This document shows positions 9,209 to 19,148 of a stretch of 64,000 nt of DNA, one piece after another; position 1 is the first letter of the stretch; each line of letters opens with the position of its first letter. Position numbers and translations under genes: made by a program. This DNA comes from Pycnococcus provasolii. Lineage: Eukaryota > Chlorophyta > Pseudoscourfieldiophyceae > Pseudoscourfieldiales > Pycnococcaceae. Where the stretch lies: contig OW568891.1 of the NCBI GenBank assembly GCA_938743325.2, positions 310,001-374,000 of the forward strand, in the 5' to 3' direction. Below the pieces are notes generated by a model. The model made no database searches. It was given only the letters and a program-made list of their open reading frames with translations, and was not told the origin of the DNA.

Positions 9209-12200
9209 ATGGGTTCTCATAAGCACTTTATGGCGTTCAACGGAGGGAACCCTGTGCCTTCCGCAGTTTCCACTCAGAACTCGCACAGTAGTGGTATGGC
9301 GACGACTTCTCTGGTAGAGACTTCTCATGTCGTCCCGTTATCTCTTCTTTCTGGGTCCCACGAAAACGTGTCGTCGCCGTCGAAGTCTCTACCGTCTTCC
9401 AAGAAACAAGCGCGGAGATCCTTCACAAAAAATAAAAACAACATTGACTCGTCTTCCACTCATCAAGCTTCGTGCTGCTTCCTGGGACTCGCACCCATGG
9501 CCGCTTTATTGAGCAGACGACTCAGAAGCCAGGCGATATTCACGGCGTCGCGCGACGCGGTCGTCGTGCACGCCTTCGGTGGAGTGGGATCGCTCGCAAG
9601 CCTCCTGCCGCAAGGCGTCGAGGCGGAAGGTACCGTCAAAGGTGCCGTGCACAGAACACTCAAGGCGAGCGGGGTCTTAGGAGCCTTACCACACAAAAGT
9701 GCAGGCAAACCGGCCAGCCGCTGCTGCGCACTCGTGTTCCTGTGCGAGGAGGAAGGGCACACGAACCAGGCTGTCAGGGCGCTCGACGAGACGCTCGCAT
9801 ACGCGTTCAAAGCAGTACCTACACCGGAGCAGCACTTGCTCGTCGTCGTGTGCTGCCTCCCGCTCAGCGCCGCGGAGGCGTACGCAAACGCAGACAAGTG
9901 CGCGCAAGCGGGCTGGAAGTACGTGCACTTGCACGCCGAGGTGCTCGGCGCAGATAGCGAGACGGTCGATGGCCTGCCAGACCTAAGGATACAGGCAGCC
10001 GCAAACAAAGCCACTCTCGAAGAAATCATGCCTCTGCTGAGATGCCTCGGAAGCCGCGTAGAGGCGGTGCCGTTCGCGGTCAACGGCGTCACCGCCTTTC
10101 CGCCCAACGTCGACTGCCCGTCGAGCCAAACGTCGTACGCGGCGTCGCTGCAGTCGAGCGATGTCGAGCTTTGGCAGAAGGCTCTCGAAAGCGCGGAACT
10201 AAGAGCCGCAAATGCACAAGCGGAGCTTGATAAGATCGCGGCGCAGGCACGGGAAAACGAGGAGTTCGCGCGAGGCGCAGAGCTCATTGAGGGCAAGGTG
10301 ACATCGCTCATCGACCGGCTCAACGCGGAAAAGCAGAAGGTGGCGGATTTGGAACAGCAGCTCAAGCATCTGCGCGACACGGAGGAAGCTCGAATACGTG
10401 ACTCCATTAGCGCCATGGCGCGAGCGTGCGAGGCACATATCGAGCAACTCAACCGCCGTATTGATCAGCTTGAGCTGCGTAACGTCCGGCTGCTTCGCGC
10501 GTCGAAGTGCCTGTCTCAGTGGCGCAAGCGAACGTCTTATGCTAAGCAGGTCAGAAAGGCATTTTGGCACTGGATGCACAGCCTTGAACTTCGTGCCTTG
10601 CGTACATGGTCCGATATGACGGCAAGTCGAAGGTACCTACGTCGGATGGCTGTTCGCGCTCTAGCGCGGTGGAAGAATCAAATGCTGGGCGAAGCCTGGT
10701 TCGGCTGGCAGTATGAGACTGAAGTGAAGCGGCAGTCGCGCGCCATCGCTCGACGTGCGCTAGGTCGGCTGATTCACAGGCGCACGAGCGAGGCATTTGT
10801 GAGTTGGTCTATGGAGGTGGACGTATGCAGGCACGAACGCCTCAAAGCTCGAGCTTCGCTTCTGCGATGGATGCACAACGCGCAGGGATACGCTTTCCGC
10901 GCTTTGCGCGATCGCGTCAACGAACTGGCGGTGTCGCGCGCCATCGCTCGACGTGCGCTAGGTCGGCTGATTCACAGGCGCACGAGCGAGGCATTTGTGA
11001 GTTGGTCTATTGAGGTGGACGTATGCAGGCACGAACGCAAAAGGGCAACACATGCCGCCTTGCTCTGGAGAAGTCATATGGTTGGACGTGCGTTCAGAGG
11101 TCTAAGGCACATCACAAGAAATTTAAAGTACATGCGCCGCATTACGAAAAGAGCAATAACTTCATGGAAGATGCGAGAAGTCCGTGTAGCGTTTGCAGGG
11201 TGGCATCGCAAGGCGTCAATGCTTCGCCGTATGCGTCATCTTACGAATCGCGCCTTGAAGCACTGGCTGAATGGCAGACTGTCGCGTTCCTTTCAGAGAT
11301 TCCGTGAGCTTGCACTGCACGCCGTTGATTCACATACTATGAAGAAGCTTGGCAACAATGCGATTCAACGGGTGTGTCGCAGAATTTGTGCAGCGGCATT
11401 TACGGGTTGGCACCACCGCGTCATCACGTTCGAAGAACAGCGCAGTAAGATCAGGCGCACTTTAAAGCACTGGAAAATGCACAAGCTTTCAAGAGCATTC
11501 AGGGCATTTGTCGCCAACACAAATAAAGCACGACGCCTCACGCTTGAAAAAGTCGCCGATAACGCTTTGCGACGGATGCAGGACCGTCTTCTGACTGCTG
11601 CATTTTATGGGTGGGTACGAACTGTCGAAATGCTTAAGGCACAACTCGCACGGGTCCGTCGAGCGATCAGTCACTTTCGCAAGAGAGAGCTCGCTACGGC
11701 TTTCAATGGCTTTCACTATAACGTGCAGCGTGCGAAGTATTACGCGCAGCTCCTGCGACGTGTGACTGCCCGTGTGCAGTCCCTCGCAGCCGCGCACGCC
11801 TTCGATGGTTGGTATGAGCGGGCATGCTCGCTTCGCCGCATGCATCACATTGCTTTGCGTGCCGTTCACTTCTTCTCGAAGCGCACGCTCGCTACGGCTT
11901 TCAATGGCTTTCACTATAACGTGCAGCGTGCGAAGTATTACGCGCAGCTCCTGCGACGTGTGACTGCCCGTGTGCAGTCCCTCGTAGCCGCATGCGCCTT
12001 CGATGGTTGGTATCAGCGGGCATGCTCGCTTCGCCGCATGCATCACGTTGCTTCGCGTGCCGTTCGCTACTACGTGAAGCGCACGCTTGCTACCGCATTT
12101 AATGCATTTAAAAGCAACGCGAGGATGTCTGCACGAAAATTCGTCGTCGCGAGCATGCACAATCGTGTGGTGCGTCGCATGCGATCCACTCTTACTTCGC

Positions 12201-15200
12201 AAGGATTCTATGGCTGGTTATACCGTTTCCGCGATATTCGTCGGCAGCGCATGCTTGTTAGCCGGGCGCACTTATTCTGGGTTAATCGCATGCAACGGAC
12301 CATATTCAACGCATTCCACGATCATGCAGAAATGTTGATGCAAGATCGCCGTGTTGCGATGATATGCGTCTCGAAAGGCCGAGCACGAATAGAGTCGAGT
12401 GCATTTGCGGGATGGTGTGAGCGCACTGATGTGCTCCGCGAAATGCGAACGCTTGCTCGTCGTGCACTTAAATTTCTGACGACGCACAAGCTGGCTTGCG
12501 CGTTTTCTGGTTTTAAGCACAATGTAGACTCTCTGCTCATCAAGCGTGGCGTCGCTCGCAGAGTCGCTCTGCATTGGAGCAAGCAAAAAGTGTCAAGTGC
12601 GTGGCGTGGTTGGATATGCTTCTTGCTCGAGAGACGAGAGACGAAGCGACGAAGTGTGGGTGCGATTCTACGCATGCAAGGGAATAAGCTGTACCACGCT
12701 TTCGACTCTTGGAGGCAAACTGGCTACCGACTGCATCGCGAACGTTGGATAGCCACAAAGGCATTGACGATGTGTACGTCGCGGCTTGAAAGAAAGGCTT
12801 TGTGGAGCTGGAAGTATGCCACATGCCAATGGAAGCGCAATAATCGCATTGCGAAGAGGCTCCTTTTCAATTCTCTAAATTTGCTGATTGCTAAAGCATA
12901 TCGCGGCTGGCACGACGCGTTGGTTCGTGCACGGTATATCGAACAGAGAATTGCTGCAACGCTTTTTGGCTGGCAATGTCAAGAACTCCTACGCGCCTTC
13001 ACTGGTTGGCACGATGTTATTACTGACCTGCGAGCACAGCGCAGAGTCGCGAATGTTGTGATGCGGCGCATGCTCAACTACAGGGCACACAAAGCTTTGC
13101 GAGCATGGCTTGCAGACCATGCACAGTTTCAACGGGTGAAACGGGTCGCGAGGCGTATAAGAAGTCTTCTTGTCGCTTCCGCATTTGACGGCTGGAGCTT
13201 TGCAATTTTACAGGCACATGCCCACAAAAGACATGCTATGGTTGTGATTGCACGTCTCAAGAATCGAAAGCTGGCATGGGCATTTGCGGGTTATCGCCAT
13301 CGTGCTATGCGTTTGGTGCAAGATAAAAAACGCGCTAGGCTTGCAATGACAATAATGAGGAAGCGCCATATGTGTGCTGCGCTGGAAAAATGGGCCGAAG
13401 TTGCGTACACATACAGACGGTACGCGCATATCAGAGCGATGGTCCAAACGTGGTGCAGTCGCCACACGTTGCAACGCAGCATGCGTGAGTGGGTTCGTGT
13501 CAAACGGCGCTTATTAAGGTTGCGAAAGGTTCTCGTCACCTACACACGAAGCTCTCGAAGGCACGACGCGTCGCTTATACTTCTCGCCTGGAGATCACAT
13601 GCGCTGTCACGCGCCCTAGTGCGCTTTCACAAAGTATGTGGCGTTACCACATCGAAGAATCTAGGCAATCTGCAGAAGAACTTGAATGCGGCCAGTGACC
13701 TCGCTCGCTCCCTGCAGGCTGACCTCGACGCCGCGCATAGGCAGCGCGATGACATGGCTGCTGCTGTCGAACGCGAACGTGGCAGCATCGCGGACGCGGA
13801 GCAGGCGAACGTGCGACTCACGCAGGAGCTCCAGAAGGAGCGCGATCGACTTTTGAAGGAGCGCGAGGCGGCAAGTAAGCTTGACGCGGGTATGAAGGAG
13901 CTCCAGCGTGCGCTGCGCTCAAAGGAGAGGGAGCTCCAAGATGGTGAGAGGGGGCAGCGCAATCTCGAGTTTGCTGTCGGTAGCCTTAAGGAGGAGTTGC
14001 AGCAGGGCGAGAAGCAGGTTCAAACGCTTACGTCCCAGATGGATGGCATGTCCCAACGCATTGTCGAGTTGGAATCAGAGTTGGAGAAAAAAGCACGCGA
14101 GGTTGACGCTGCGGCTCTGGAGATTCGACGTCACGAAAACGCGGTGAAGCTGAGCGAGAGCCAGTATTCCATCGAAGAATCGAGTCGTAGGGCTGAGCTA
14201 GCTGCGAAAGAGAACAGCTTGGCAGACGTGACTCACCGCCTTCGCGAGGTGGAGAAGGAACTTTCGACGAAGAAGGTCGAGGCGGTGCGCTTGGAGGATG
14301 AGACGCGAGCACTGCATCGGAAGGCTGCGACAGAAGCGGCTGAGCACGAGAGTGTGGCAAAAGATCTTGCGGGCCGACTGCGCGACTCGGAGACGCGTAT
14401 GAATGATGCCGAACGTGAGGTGGCAGCAAAGCGCATGGAGATTGAGAATCTCGAGCATCAGCTGAAGCTCGCGGAGCACGATCGCCGCCAGAACTTCGAC
14501 AGTGAACGGCTTCGAAAACAGCAGCTGTTGATGGCGAATGATTCGGAATTCAGCAGACTCCGCGCCGAGCTCAGCGAGCGAGACGAAAAGCACATGCGGC
14601 AGATTGCAGAGCTGAATGCGGCGCTGTCTCGCGAAGCGATTCGCGTCGAGGAATTGCAGTCTGAACGAGGTCAAGCGGTGGACTTTGACGAGTTGCACGA
14701 AGTTCACCGACGCGCACTTGCAGAGCGCGACGCGCAAATAACTCGGCTCAAGGGGGATCTCATGGAGCATCAGCTGACTCTTGACAAGAAAAATGCTGCG
14801 CTCGAGCGTCACATCAAGGAGGCGAAAATGAAGGATGCGGTGATCGCGTGGAAAGAGCAGACAAGTGGCTGTGCGGAGGATGACGACGGCGAGAGTGAAA
14901 GCTTTGAGATGTTGCGCGGGGAGCTGCATCGTGTTCAGAACCGTGTTCGGCAGCTCGAAAAAGTTGTCGTGGAAAAGGAGCGGGCGATTGCGACGCTCGA
15001 GTCGAACTGTGCGCAAATGGCGCAGGAGGAGGCAGGGCGAGAGGTGAAAGCAATCCGTTCGAAGATGGGAGACCTTGAGAGAGAATTAGCGCGCAGCAGG
15101 CGCGATCTTGCACGGATGGCAAGACAGGTGGTGAGCGACGCAGGCTCGCCTCTGCCACGACCACCTCCGCCTGCGCCGGCTGGCGACAGCGCGCGCGTTC

Positions 15201-16612
15201 CTGAGCTGACGAGAAGGATCCGTCAGAAGGATGATGAGATTGCTGGTTTGCTCTCGCAGCTGAAGCAGCATCGCGCGGTGACAAGCAGTGCCGAGGATAA
15301 GGAAATCTCTCGCGTTCGGGCCAAATTAAGAGACGTGGAGGCGGAACTCGCGGACAGGACAGCTGAGCTGCACGCTTTTCGCAAGCGCAGTGCGATTGCC
15401 GGCACGATCACCCAGTGGCAGCAGTTCGCTGCCACGAATCCGCATCCCACGAATGCGTCAACGGCGGCTGAAATGGAGAAGGAGAGACGTGAGGCTGAGA
15501 ACATGGCCGCGACACTTAGAGAACGGAAGGAACAAGAGGAGGAGCTGCACCGGCAGATTCGCCAGCTCGAGCGCGAATTGCAATCCGAGAAAGCCGCGGC
15601 AGAGAAGGAGCGCCGTGCGCACGCGTCGACACTGTCAGATCTTCAGCGCAGGTTTGACGACGAGCGTAAGCGCGCCGCGAAAGGATCAAGCAGCGCTGAT
15701 GCTCGGATCAATAAGATGCAGCTCGAAATCAAGGAGAAGTCCCAAGAGGTGGCGAATGCGGATCGCCTGCGCGCCGAGATATCGCGCCTCGAGACGACGA
15801 TCGCTGCATTGAGGAGGGAAAAGGATAAGACTGTGGTGCAGGTGGTCGAGAAGGAAAGAGTGGTCAAAGTTCCAGCTCCCTCGTCTCCTCCTTCTGATGA
15901 GATGAAGCGCATGGAGAAGCTTCTATCAGAGAGTGAGGCTTCCCTCGAGCGCGCCCTGGCTGCCAAGGCAAAGGCGATCGAGCAGTTGCAAGATCATGGG
16001 CATAATCTCAAGCGGCTTGAACACGAGCGCAGCACGATCGAGGCGAAGTACGAGAAGGCAAGCAAGGCACTCTCGAAGGCGCAGGCTGATCTTAAGGCGG
16101 CGCATGATGAAGCGCACGAGGCGGCGGTGCGCAGCGCCGCCTCGGCGAAGACAACTACGGCGGAGCACAGCAAACAGTCTCGGCAGGAGCGCGAGGTGAT
16201 GGCCACCAAGCTGAGCGAGGCTGAGAAGGCAAGGAAGCTCGCTGAGGAAAAGTATAGAGAGAGCATGTCGGAGGTGGAAAGGTTACGCGTTGCTCTCACG
16301 CAAGCTGAGGCGCGTCGCAAGGCTGCTGTGGCGGATGCGAAGAAGCCTGCGGCATTGTCGTCACCCGCGAAGCATCCCGAGTTTCAAAAGGTTGCGCGTG
16401 AAAATACAACTCTTCGACGCGCCGTCTCCACGCTCGAAGAGCGTCTCCTGAAAGGTGTCATGATTAAAGTCAAAGCTAATCAAAGTCGCGAGATGAGCCT
16501 AATAGAGGCGCACGGCATACACTGCGGTTGCCCTCACTGTGAGGAGCGCAAGGCGGGCGTCACGGAAGTTTCAAAGGCGAAGACGTTCAAAGACAGCTAT
16601 CTCACCTTGTAA
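9209..16612 (+). CDS. Giant Sfi1-repeat (centrin-binding) coiled-coil protein
   Basis: A single uninterrupted frame of 2,467 residues. Residues about 90-300 form a globular domain I do not recognise (it includes AVVVHAFGGVGSLASLLPQG). A short coiled coil follows (about 320-425). Residues about 430-1480 hold roughly thirty Sfi1-type units of about 33 residues with the pattern A-x7-L-x4-F/W-x2-W/F, for example AFAGWHRKA, AFDGWYER and AFNGFHYN. In Sfi1 each unit binds one centrin along a continuous helix. Residues about 1490-2400 are predicted long coiled coil (Glu/Lys/Arg/Leu heptads) and the end has a small Cys motif, CGCPHCEE. The architecture suggests a centrosome, basal-body or contractile-fibre scaffold. 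Two blocks of repeats are recent internal duplications (near 10741-11035 and 11690-12050). The ATG at 9209 is the first in the frame. Confidence 0.88.
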   Translation: MGSHKHFMAFNGGNPVPSAVSTQNSHSSGMATTSLVETSHVVPLSLLSGSHENVSSPSKSLPSSKKQARRSFTKNKNNIDSSSTHQASCCFLGLAPMAALLSRRLRSQAIFTASRDAVVVHAFGGVGSLASLLPQGVEAEGTVKGAVHRTLKASGVLGALPHKSAGKPASRCCALVFLCEEEGHTNQAVRALDETLAYAFKAVPTPEQHLLVVVCCLPLSAAEAYANADKCAQAGWKYVHLHAEVLGADSETVDGLPDLRIQAAANKATLEEIMPLLRCLGSRVEAVPFAVNGVTAFPPNVDCPSSQTSYAASLQSSDVELWQKALESAELRAANAQAELDKIAAQARENEEFARGAELIEGKVTSLIDRLNAEKQKVADLEQQLKHLRDTEEARIRDSISAMARACEAHIEQLNRRIDQLELRNVRLLRASKCLSQWRKRTSYAKQVRKAFWHWMHSLELRALRTWSDMTASRRYLRRMAVRALARWKNQMLGEAWFGWQYETEVKRQSRAIARRALGRLIHRRTSEAFVSWSMEVDVCRHERLKARASLLRWMHNAQGYAFRALRDRVNELAVSRAIARRALGRLIHRRTSEAFVSWSIEVDVCRHERKRATHAALLWRSHMVGRAFRGLRHITRNLKYMRRITKRAITSWKMREVRVAFAGWHRKASMLRRMRHLTNRALKHWLNGRLSRSFQRFRELALHAVDSHTMKKLGNNAIQRVCRRICAAAFTGWHHRVITFEEQRSKIRRTLKHWKMHKLSRAFRAFVANTNKARRLTLEKVADNALRRMQDRLLTAAFYGWVRTVEMLKAQLARVRRAISHFRKRELATAFNGFHYNVQRAKYYAQLLRRVTARVQSLAAAHAFDGWYERACSLRRMHHIALRAVHFFSKRTLATAFNGFHYNVQRAKYYAQLLRRVTARVQSLVAACAFDGWYQRACSLRRMHHVASRAVRYYVKRTLATAFNAFKSNARMSARKFVVASMHNRVVRRMRSTLTSQGFYGWLYRFRDIRRQRMLVSRAHLFWVNRMQRTIFNAFHDHAEMLMQDRRVAMICVSKGRARIESSAFAGWCERTDVLREMRTLARRALKFLTTHKLACAFSGFKHNVDSLLIKRGVARRVALHWSKQKVSSAWRGWICFLLERRETKRRSVGAILRMQGNKLYHAFDSWRQTGYRLHRERWIATKALTMCTSRLERKALWSWKYATCQWKRNNRIAKRLLFNSLNLLIAKAYRGWHDALVRARYIEQRIAATLFGWQCQELLRAFTGWHDVITDLRAQRRVANVVMRRMLNYRAHKALRAWLADHAQFQRVKRVARRIRSLLVASAFDGWSFAILQAHAHKRHAMVVIARLKNRKLAWAFAGYRHRAMRLVQDKKRARLAMTIMRKRHMCAALEKWAEVAYTYRRYAHIRAMVQTWCSRHTLQRSMREWVRVKRRLLRLRKVLVTYTRSSRRHDASLILLAWRSHALSRALVRFHKVCGVTTSKNLGNLQKNLNAASDLARSLQADLDAAHRQRDDMAAAVERERGSIADAEQANVRLTQELQKERDRLLKEREAASKLDAGMKELQRALRSKERELQDGERGQRNLEFAVGSLKEELQQGEKQVQTLTSQMDGMSQRIVELESELEKKAREVDAAALEIRRHENAVKLSESQYSIEESSRRAELAAKENSLADVTHRLREVEKELSTKKVEAVRLEDETRALHRKAATEAAEHESVAKDLAGRLRDSETRMNDAEREVAAKRMEIENLEHQLKLAEHDRRQNFDSERLRKQQLLMANDSEFSRLRAELSERDEKHMRQIAELNAALSREAIRVEELQSERGQAVDFDELHEVHRRALAERDAQITRLKGDLMEHQLTLDKKNAALERHIKEAKMKDAVIAWKEQTSGCAEDDDGESESFEMLRGELHRVQNRVRQLEKVVVEKERAIATLESNCAQMAQEEAGREVKAIRSKMGDLERELARSRRDLARMARQVVSDAGSPLPRPPPPAPAGDSARVPELTRRIRQKDDEIAGLLSQLKQHRAVTSSAEDKEISRVRAKLRDVEAELADRTAELHAFRKRSAIAGTITQWQQFAATNPHPTNASTAAEMEKERREAENMAATLRERKEQEEELHRQIRQLERELQSEKAAAEKERRAHASTLSDLQRRFDDERKRAAKGSSSADARINKMQLEIKEKSQEVANADRLRAEISRLETTIAALRREKDKTVVQVVEKERVVKVPAPSSPPSDEMKRMEKLLSESEASLERALAAKAKAIEQLQDHGHNLKRLEHERSTIEAKYEKASKALSKAQADLKAAHDEAHEAAVRSAASAKTTTAEHSKQSRQEREVMATKLSEAEKARKLAEEKYRESMSEVERLRVALTQAEARRKAAVADAKKPAALSSPAKHPEFQKVARENTTLRRAVSTLEERLLKGVMIKVKANQSREMSLIEAHGIHCGCPHCEERKAGVTEVSKAKTFKDSYLTL

Positions 16613-16867
16613 TATGATAAATTGTTTTCCCCAATATATGAATTCCCACCGGAGCCCTCACTACGCTTACGAAAGCGCCCTGATAGAGTGATACAACCTT
16701 CGAAATCACCTGCGCCATGAACAAAAACGCGCAGTGAATGGCACCGGTGAATGGGCTGAATAGTGAAAGTGAATGATGTGAATGGACGACCGTTGGACAA
16801 ACTAAAGCGCAACTTCATTACTGAATGAGGGATCTCAGAATGAATGAATGTGTTTTGGTTTTTTTCT
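16613..16867. other. Intergenic region between convergent genes
   Basis: 255 bases between the 3' ends of the Sfi1-repeat and PsbP-like genes. It is rich in GAATGA-type words (16735-16850). No gene was seen. Confidence 0.5.
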
Positions 16868-18073
16868 TTACTGATCTCCAGTTCCCGCACGTCTCAACTC
16901 CGCGCTGTCCTTGACGCGGAATGAGCCGACGATGGACCTTAGCCTTGCACCACTTCCGTTGGAATCCCACGAAGATGCTGGCGCGCTTGCCACGACGGCA
17001 TATATCTTTCCGCGGGCTGCGGCAATGCGTACGATAGCCCGTCGATCTTTCAGTCCTTCAGGAAAAAGTGCAGACGGGGGCGCAGAAGCCTTGAACTCGT
17101 ATGTGTAGTACGTGCGTTCCTCGCCTTTGACTTGGCCAATCACACTACCTGTGTCTCTCAGCTGGCCTCCCCTTCTGTCCTCGGCGCCAGCCACCACCTC
17201 GCCTTCCACTTCGGAGGGCAGTAGGACGTTGGCACATCCAGAGAGTGAACCGCACAGGTCTGGGATATCGTTCACCTGCAAGAACGTTGGTTTGATGGTA
17301 GAGCTGCCTCTCACCACGACGCCGACGCTTTCTTCGCCAGACGCGTTGGCGAATCGTATGGCAACGGAACCTTCCGGCGGTGGTGCGGGCGCGGCATTTC
17401 CGTACAGTTGCATTCCAGGCACAGACTTTGCAACTTCCTCCGCACTTGGCGGAGGTCTGCTGAACGACGACTGCCCGGCTTGCTCGGAAGGTTTGCCAGG
17501 TACCACGGGTAGGAAGTCGGCTGGCATCGTGAGCGTGTACTCTCGCGAGTTGTAGGTGAAAGGCGGCAGGGAAAGAGCTGCACTGGTGGTGGTTGCCGTT
17601 GATGGCGTGGAAGAAGCGGCGGCGGCTGCTGCTGCTGCATCTGCGATTGTTTCTTCTGCACACGCAGGTCGCGACGCCGACGCCGCCATGGTAAGTGCAG
17701 ATGCGACGATACCTAAAGCCGTGGATCTTCTACCAGTGGAACCATGATGATGCTGTTGATGAGGAGGAGTGATGAGGTACTCCTCATCATCGTCACAGTC
17801 ATATTTTCTGCTGCTTTGCTGAGAGTCGATGCAGTGTGTTGTGTTTTCAAATGCTTCCACTCCTCGTTGGGAGAGTGCGGTGAAAAAATGATCATGATCA
17901 TACCAATGACGGCAGGATGGCTGGTGAACTGATCCTATAGGAAGGCCTATACTACGACCCTTACTACTAGGATGAGCTGACGAGCGTGCTGCTGCGTAAC
18001 CTTGTTTTTTATTAATACGCATGTGGACTTGTTGACGCGAGCCTTGAAAACAACAACAAGGCATGGGCGGCAT
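16868..18073 (-). CDS. Thylakoid-lumen PsbP-domain protein
   Basis: A protein of 401 residues. The C-terminal 220 residues match the PsbP/Mog1 fold: SREYTLTMPADFLPV at the start, TYYTYEFKAS in the middle and RRAIVRIAAARGKIYAVVASAP near the end, followed by LRSIVGSFRV. The long N-terminus is bipartite: a basic, His/Ser-rich transit region and then a twin-arginine lumen signal, STGRRSTALGIVASAL, ending in the cleavage-like PACAEE. That predicts Tat-dependent import into the thylakoid lumen. PsbP-like proteins (PPL/PPD) assist photosystem assembly or electron transport; which subtype this is cannot be told. An Ala/Thr-rich spacer separates signal and domain. The promoter motif lies 82 bases upstream and TTAGGG repeats 155 bases upstream. 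Confidence 0.87.
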   Translation of the reverse strand: MPPMPCCCFQGSRQQVHMRINKKQGYAAARSSAHPSSKGRSIGLPIGSVHQPSCRHWYDHDHFFTALSQRGVEAFENTTHCIDSQQSSRKYDCDDDEEYLITPPHQQHHHGSTGRRSTALGIVASALTMAASASRPACAEETIADAAAAAAAASSTPSTATTTSAALSLPPFTYNSREYTLTMPADFLPVVPGKPSEQAGQSSFSRPPPSAEEVAKSVPGMQLYGNAAPAPPPEGSVAIRFANASGEESVGVVVRGSSTIKPTFLQVNDIPDLCGSLSGCANVLLPSEVEGEVVAGAEDRRGGQLRDTGSVIGQVKGEERTYYTYEFKASAPPSALFPEGLKDRRAIVRIAAARGKIYAVVASAPASSWDSNGSGARLRSIVGSFRVKDSAELRRAGTGDQ

Positions 18074-18154
18074 ATGACAAAGTTTTGTCGAAAACCACCC
18101 TTAAGGATAAGGAGGGCAGATTTCCAGTAAGATTTCATCCCCGAACTGGTTTGT

Positions 18155-18163
18155 AACCCCTAA
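18155..18163 (-). promoter_or_regulatory. AACCCCTAA promoter motif
   Basis: A perfect copy lies 82 bases upstream of the PsbP-like start codon and reads TTAGGGGTT on the gene's strand. Confidence 0.55.
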
Positions 18164-18227
18164 CTTAAGAACTACGGGAATGATTTCGGAGAGGGAACCC
18201 CCGAATAAATGGGGGAAAGGTTCCCGA

Positions 18228-18275
18228 GGGTTAGGGTTAGGGTTAGGGCTAGGGTTAGGGTTAGGGTTAGGGTTA
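18228..18275 (+). repeat. Interstitial TTAGGG repeat tract
   Basis: Seven TTAGGG hexamers and one CTAGGG variant run in tandem. It is the longest of several such tracts in the window and is flanked by ordinary genes on both sides, so it is not a chromosome end. Confidence 0.9.
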
Positions 18276-18487
18276 CGCCACGTCCTCTCAGGAGGCTCCC
18301 ATGTTCTGCTTCCATGGAGGGAGAGATAGATGTGCGTGCGTGTGTTGACTCTTGGTTACACATTACCTTAACTCTCTCTCTCTTCAGCTGTTCACCATAC
18401 CATGTCCACGTTTGTCTCGTGTGACTCCGTGACTGCTGGCATTTGTAGTGTTCGTCGGCGTGGCATCCCTCGCGAATGAATAACTAG

Positions 18488-18874
18488 TTACTTCTCCATC
18501 TTGTCCACCACAGCGGCAGTGCTCTGGCTAAACTCCACCATGACCGCGGGCTCCTCACCGAGCACCTCAGGCAAGTGGCCCGGGGGAATCAGGTAAGACT
18601 CACCCGCGTTCACCGTCTTCTCCGTGCCGTCCTCGTACTTCACCTTCATGCAACCGGACTTCATAAAGCCGAAGTGCGTCGCGGGGCACCACTCAGGGCA
18701 CCCGGGCAGCAGAGGAGACACCGACTTCCTCCAGTCAAAGCCGGGCTTGATGGTGATGCACATGGACGTGTATCCACCGGTGCTGGACACAATGTCGGCG
18801 TACGCGCCTTCGTCGAACTGCTTGCGCGTTCCGGTGGAGTAGTCGAGCAAGGTGGTCTTCGGGATTTCCGCCAT
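18488..18874 (-). CDS. Cupin-domain protein
   Basis: A protein of 128 residues from the ATG at 18874; an upstream in-frame ATG at 18925 would add 17 residues with no family support. The sequence fits a single cupin barrel: GYTSMCITIKPGFDW, then ATHFGFMKSGCMKVKYEDG (motif 1 region, with one His), then AGESYLIPPGHLPEVLGEEPAVMVEFS (motif 2 region with PPGH). The full metal-binding set of motif 1 is not evident, so enzymatic activity is uncertain. Such small cupins are common in algae and bacteria and have varied functions. No signal or transit peptide is evident, suggesting a cytosolic location. The upstream region has an inverted pair of the promoter motif (19066-19105). Confidence 0.8.
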   Translation of the reverse strand: MAEIPKTTLLDYSTGTRKQFDEGAYADIVSSTGGYTSMCITIKPGFDWRKSVSPLLPGCPEWCPATHFGFMKSGCMKVKYEDGTEKTVNAGESYLIPPGHLPEVLGEEPAVMVEFSQSTAAVVDKMEK

Positions 18875-19065
18875 GTTTCGCTGTCTTTTGAATGGAGAGA
18901 GTGGCTGACGTTCCGGCGAGGGCAAGGTGGAAAGGTTGGTTGTTGACTGGCACGCGCTTTCCAGGTCACGTGACTTTCCAGGTCACCCCTGGAGGGTGGA
19001 AGCATACTGTGATAAAGGGGAGCATCGTTCGACGAAAAATATCCCATATTTTTCCCATATTCCCC

Positions 19066-19105
19066 AACCCCGAATACGAATTTGTTTCCAACACGTTTCG
19101 GGGTT
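19066..19105. promoter_or_regulatory. Inverted pair of AACCCCGAA motifs
   Basis: AACCCCGAA at 19066-19074 faces TTCGGGGTT at 19097-19105, 31 bases apart start to start. It lies about 190 bases upstream of the cupin start codon. Confidence 0.5.
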
Positions 19106-19123
19106 TCTTTTCGTTGAGTTTTC

Positions 19124-19148
19124 GACTGAGGTGGGGCCCACCTCAGTC
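19124..19148. repeat. Hairpin-forming inverted repeat
   Basis: Perfect 12-base arms (19124-19135 and 19137-19148) flank a single G. Allowing one bulge, the arms extend by five more bases on each side. It sits just beyond the inverted promoter motif pair. Confidence 0.75.

Larger units (their letters stand above)
18074..18487. other. Promoter region with telomere-like repeats
   Basis: This lies upstream of the PsbP-like gene and downstream of the cupin gene. It contains the AACCCCTAA motif (18155-18163) and a TTAGGG tract (18228-18275). No gene was seen. Confidence 0.6.

Noticed and set aside
18228-18275. Chromosome end (telomere)
   Set aside because: The TTAGGG tract is short and has intact genes on both sides.
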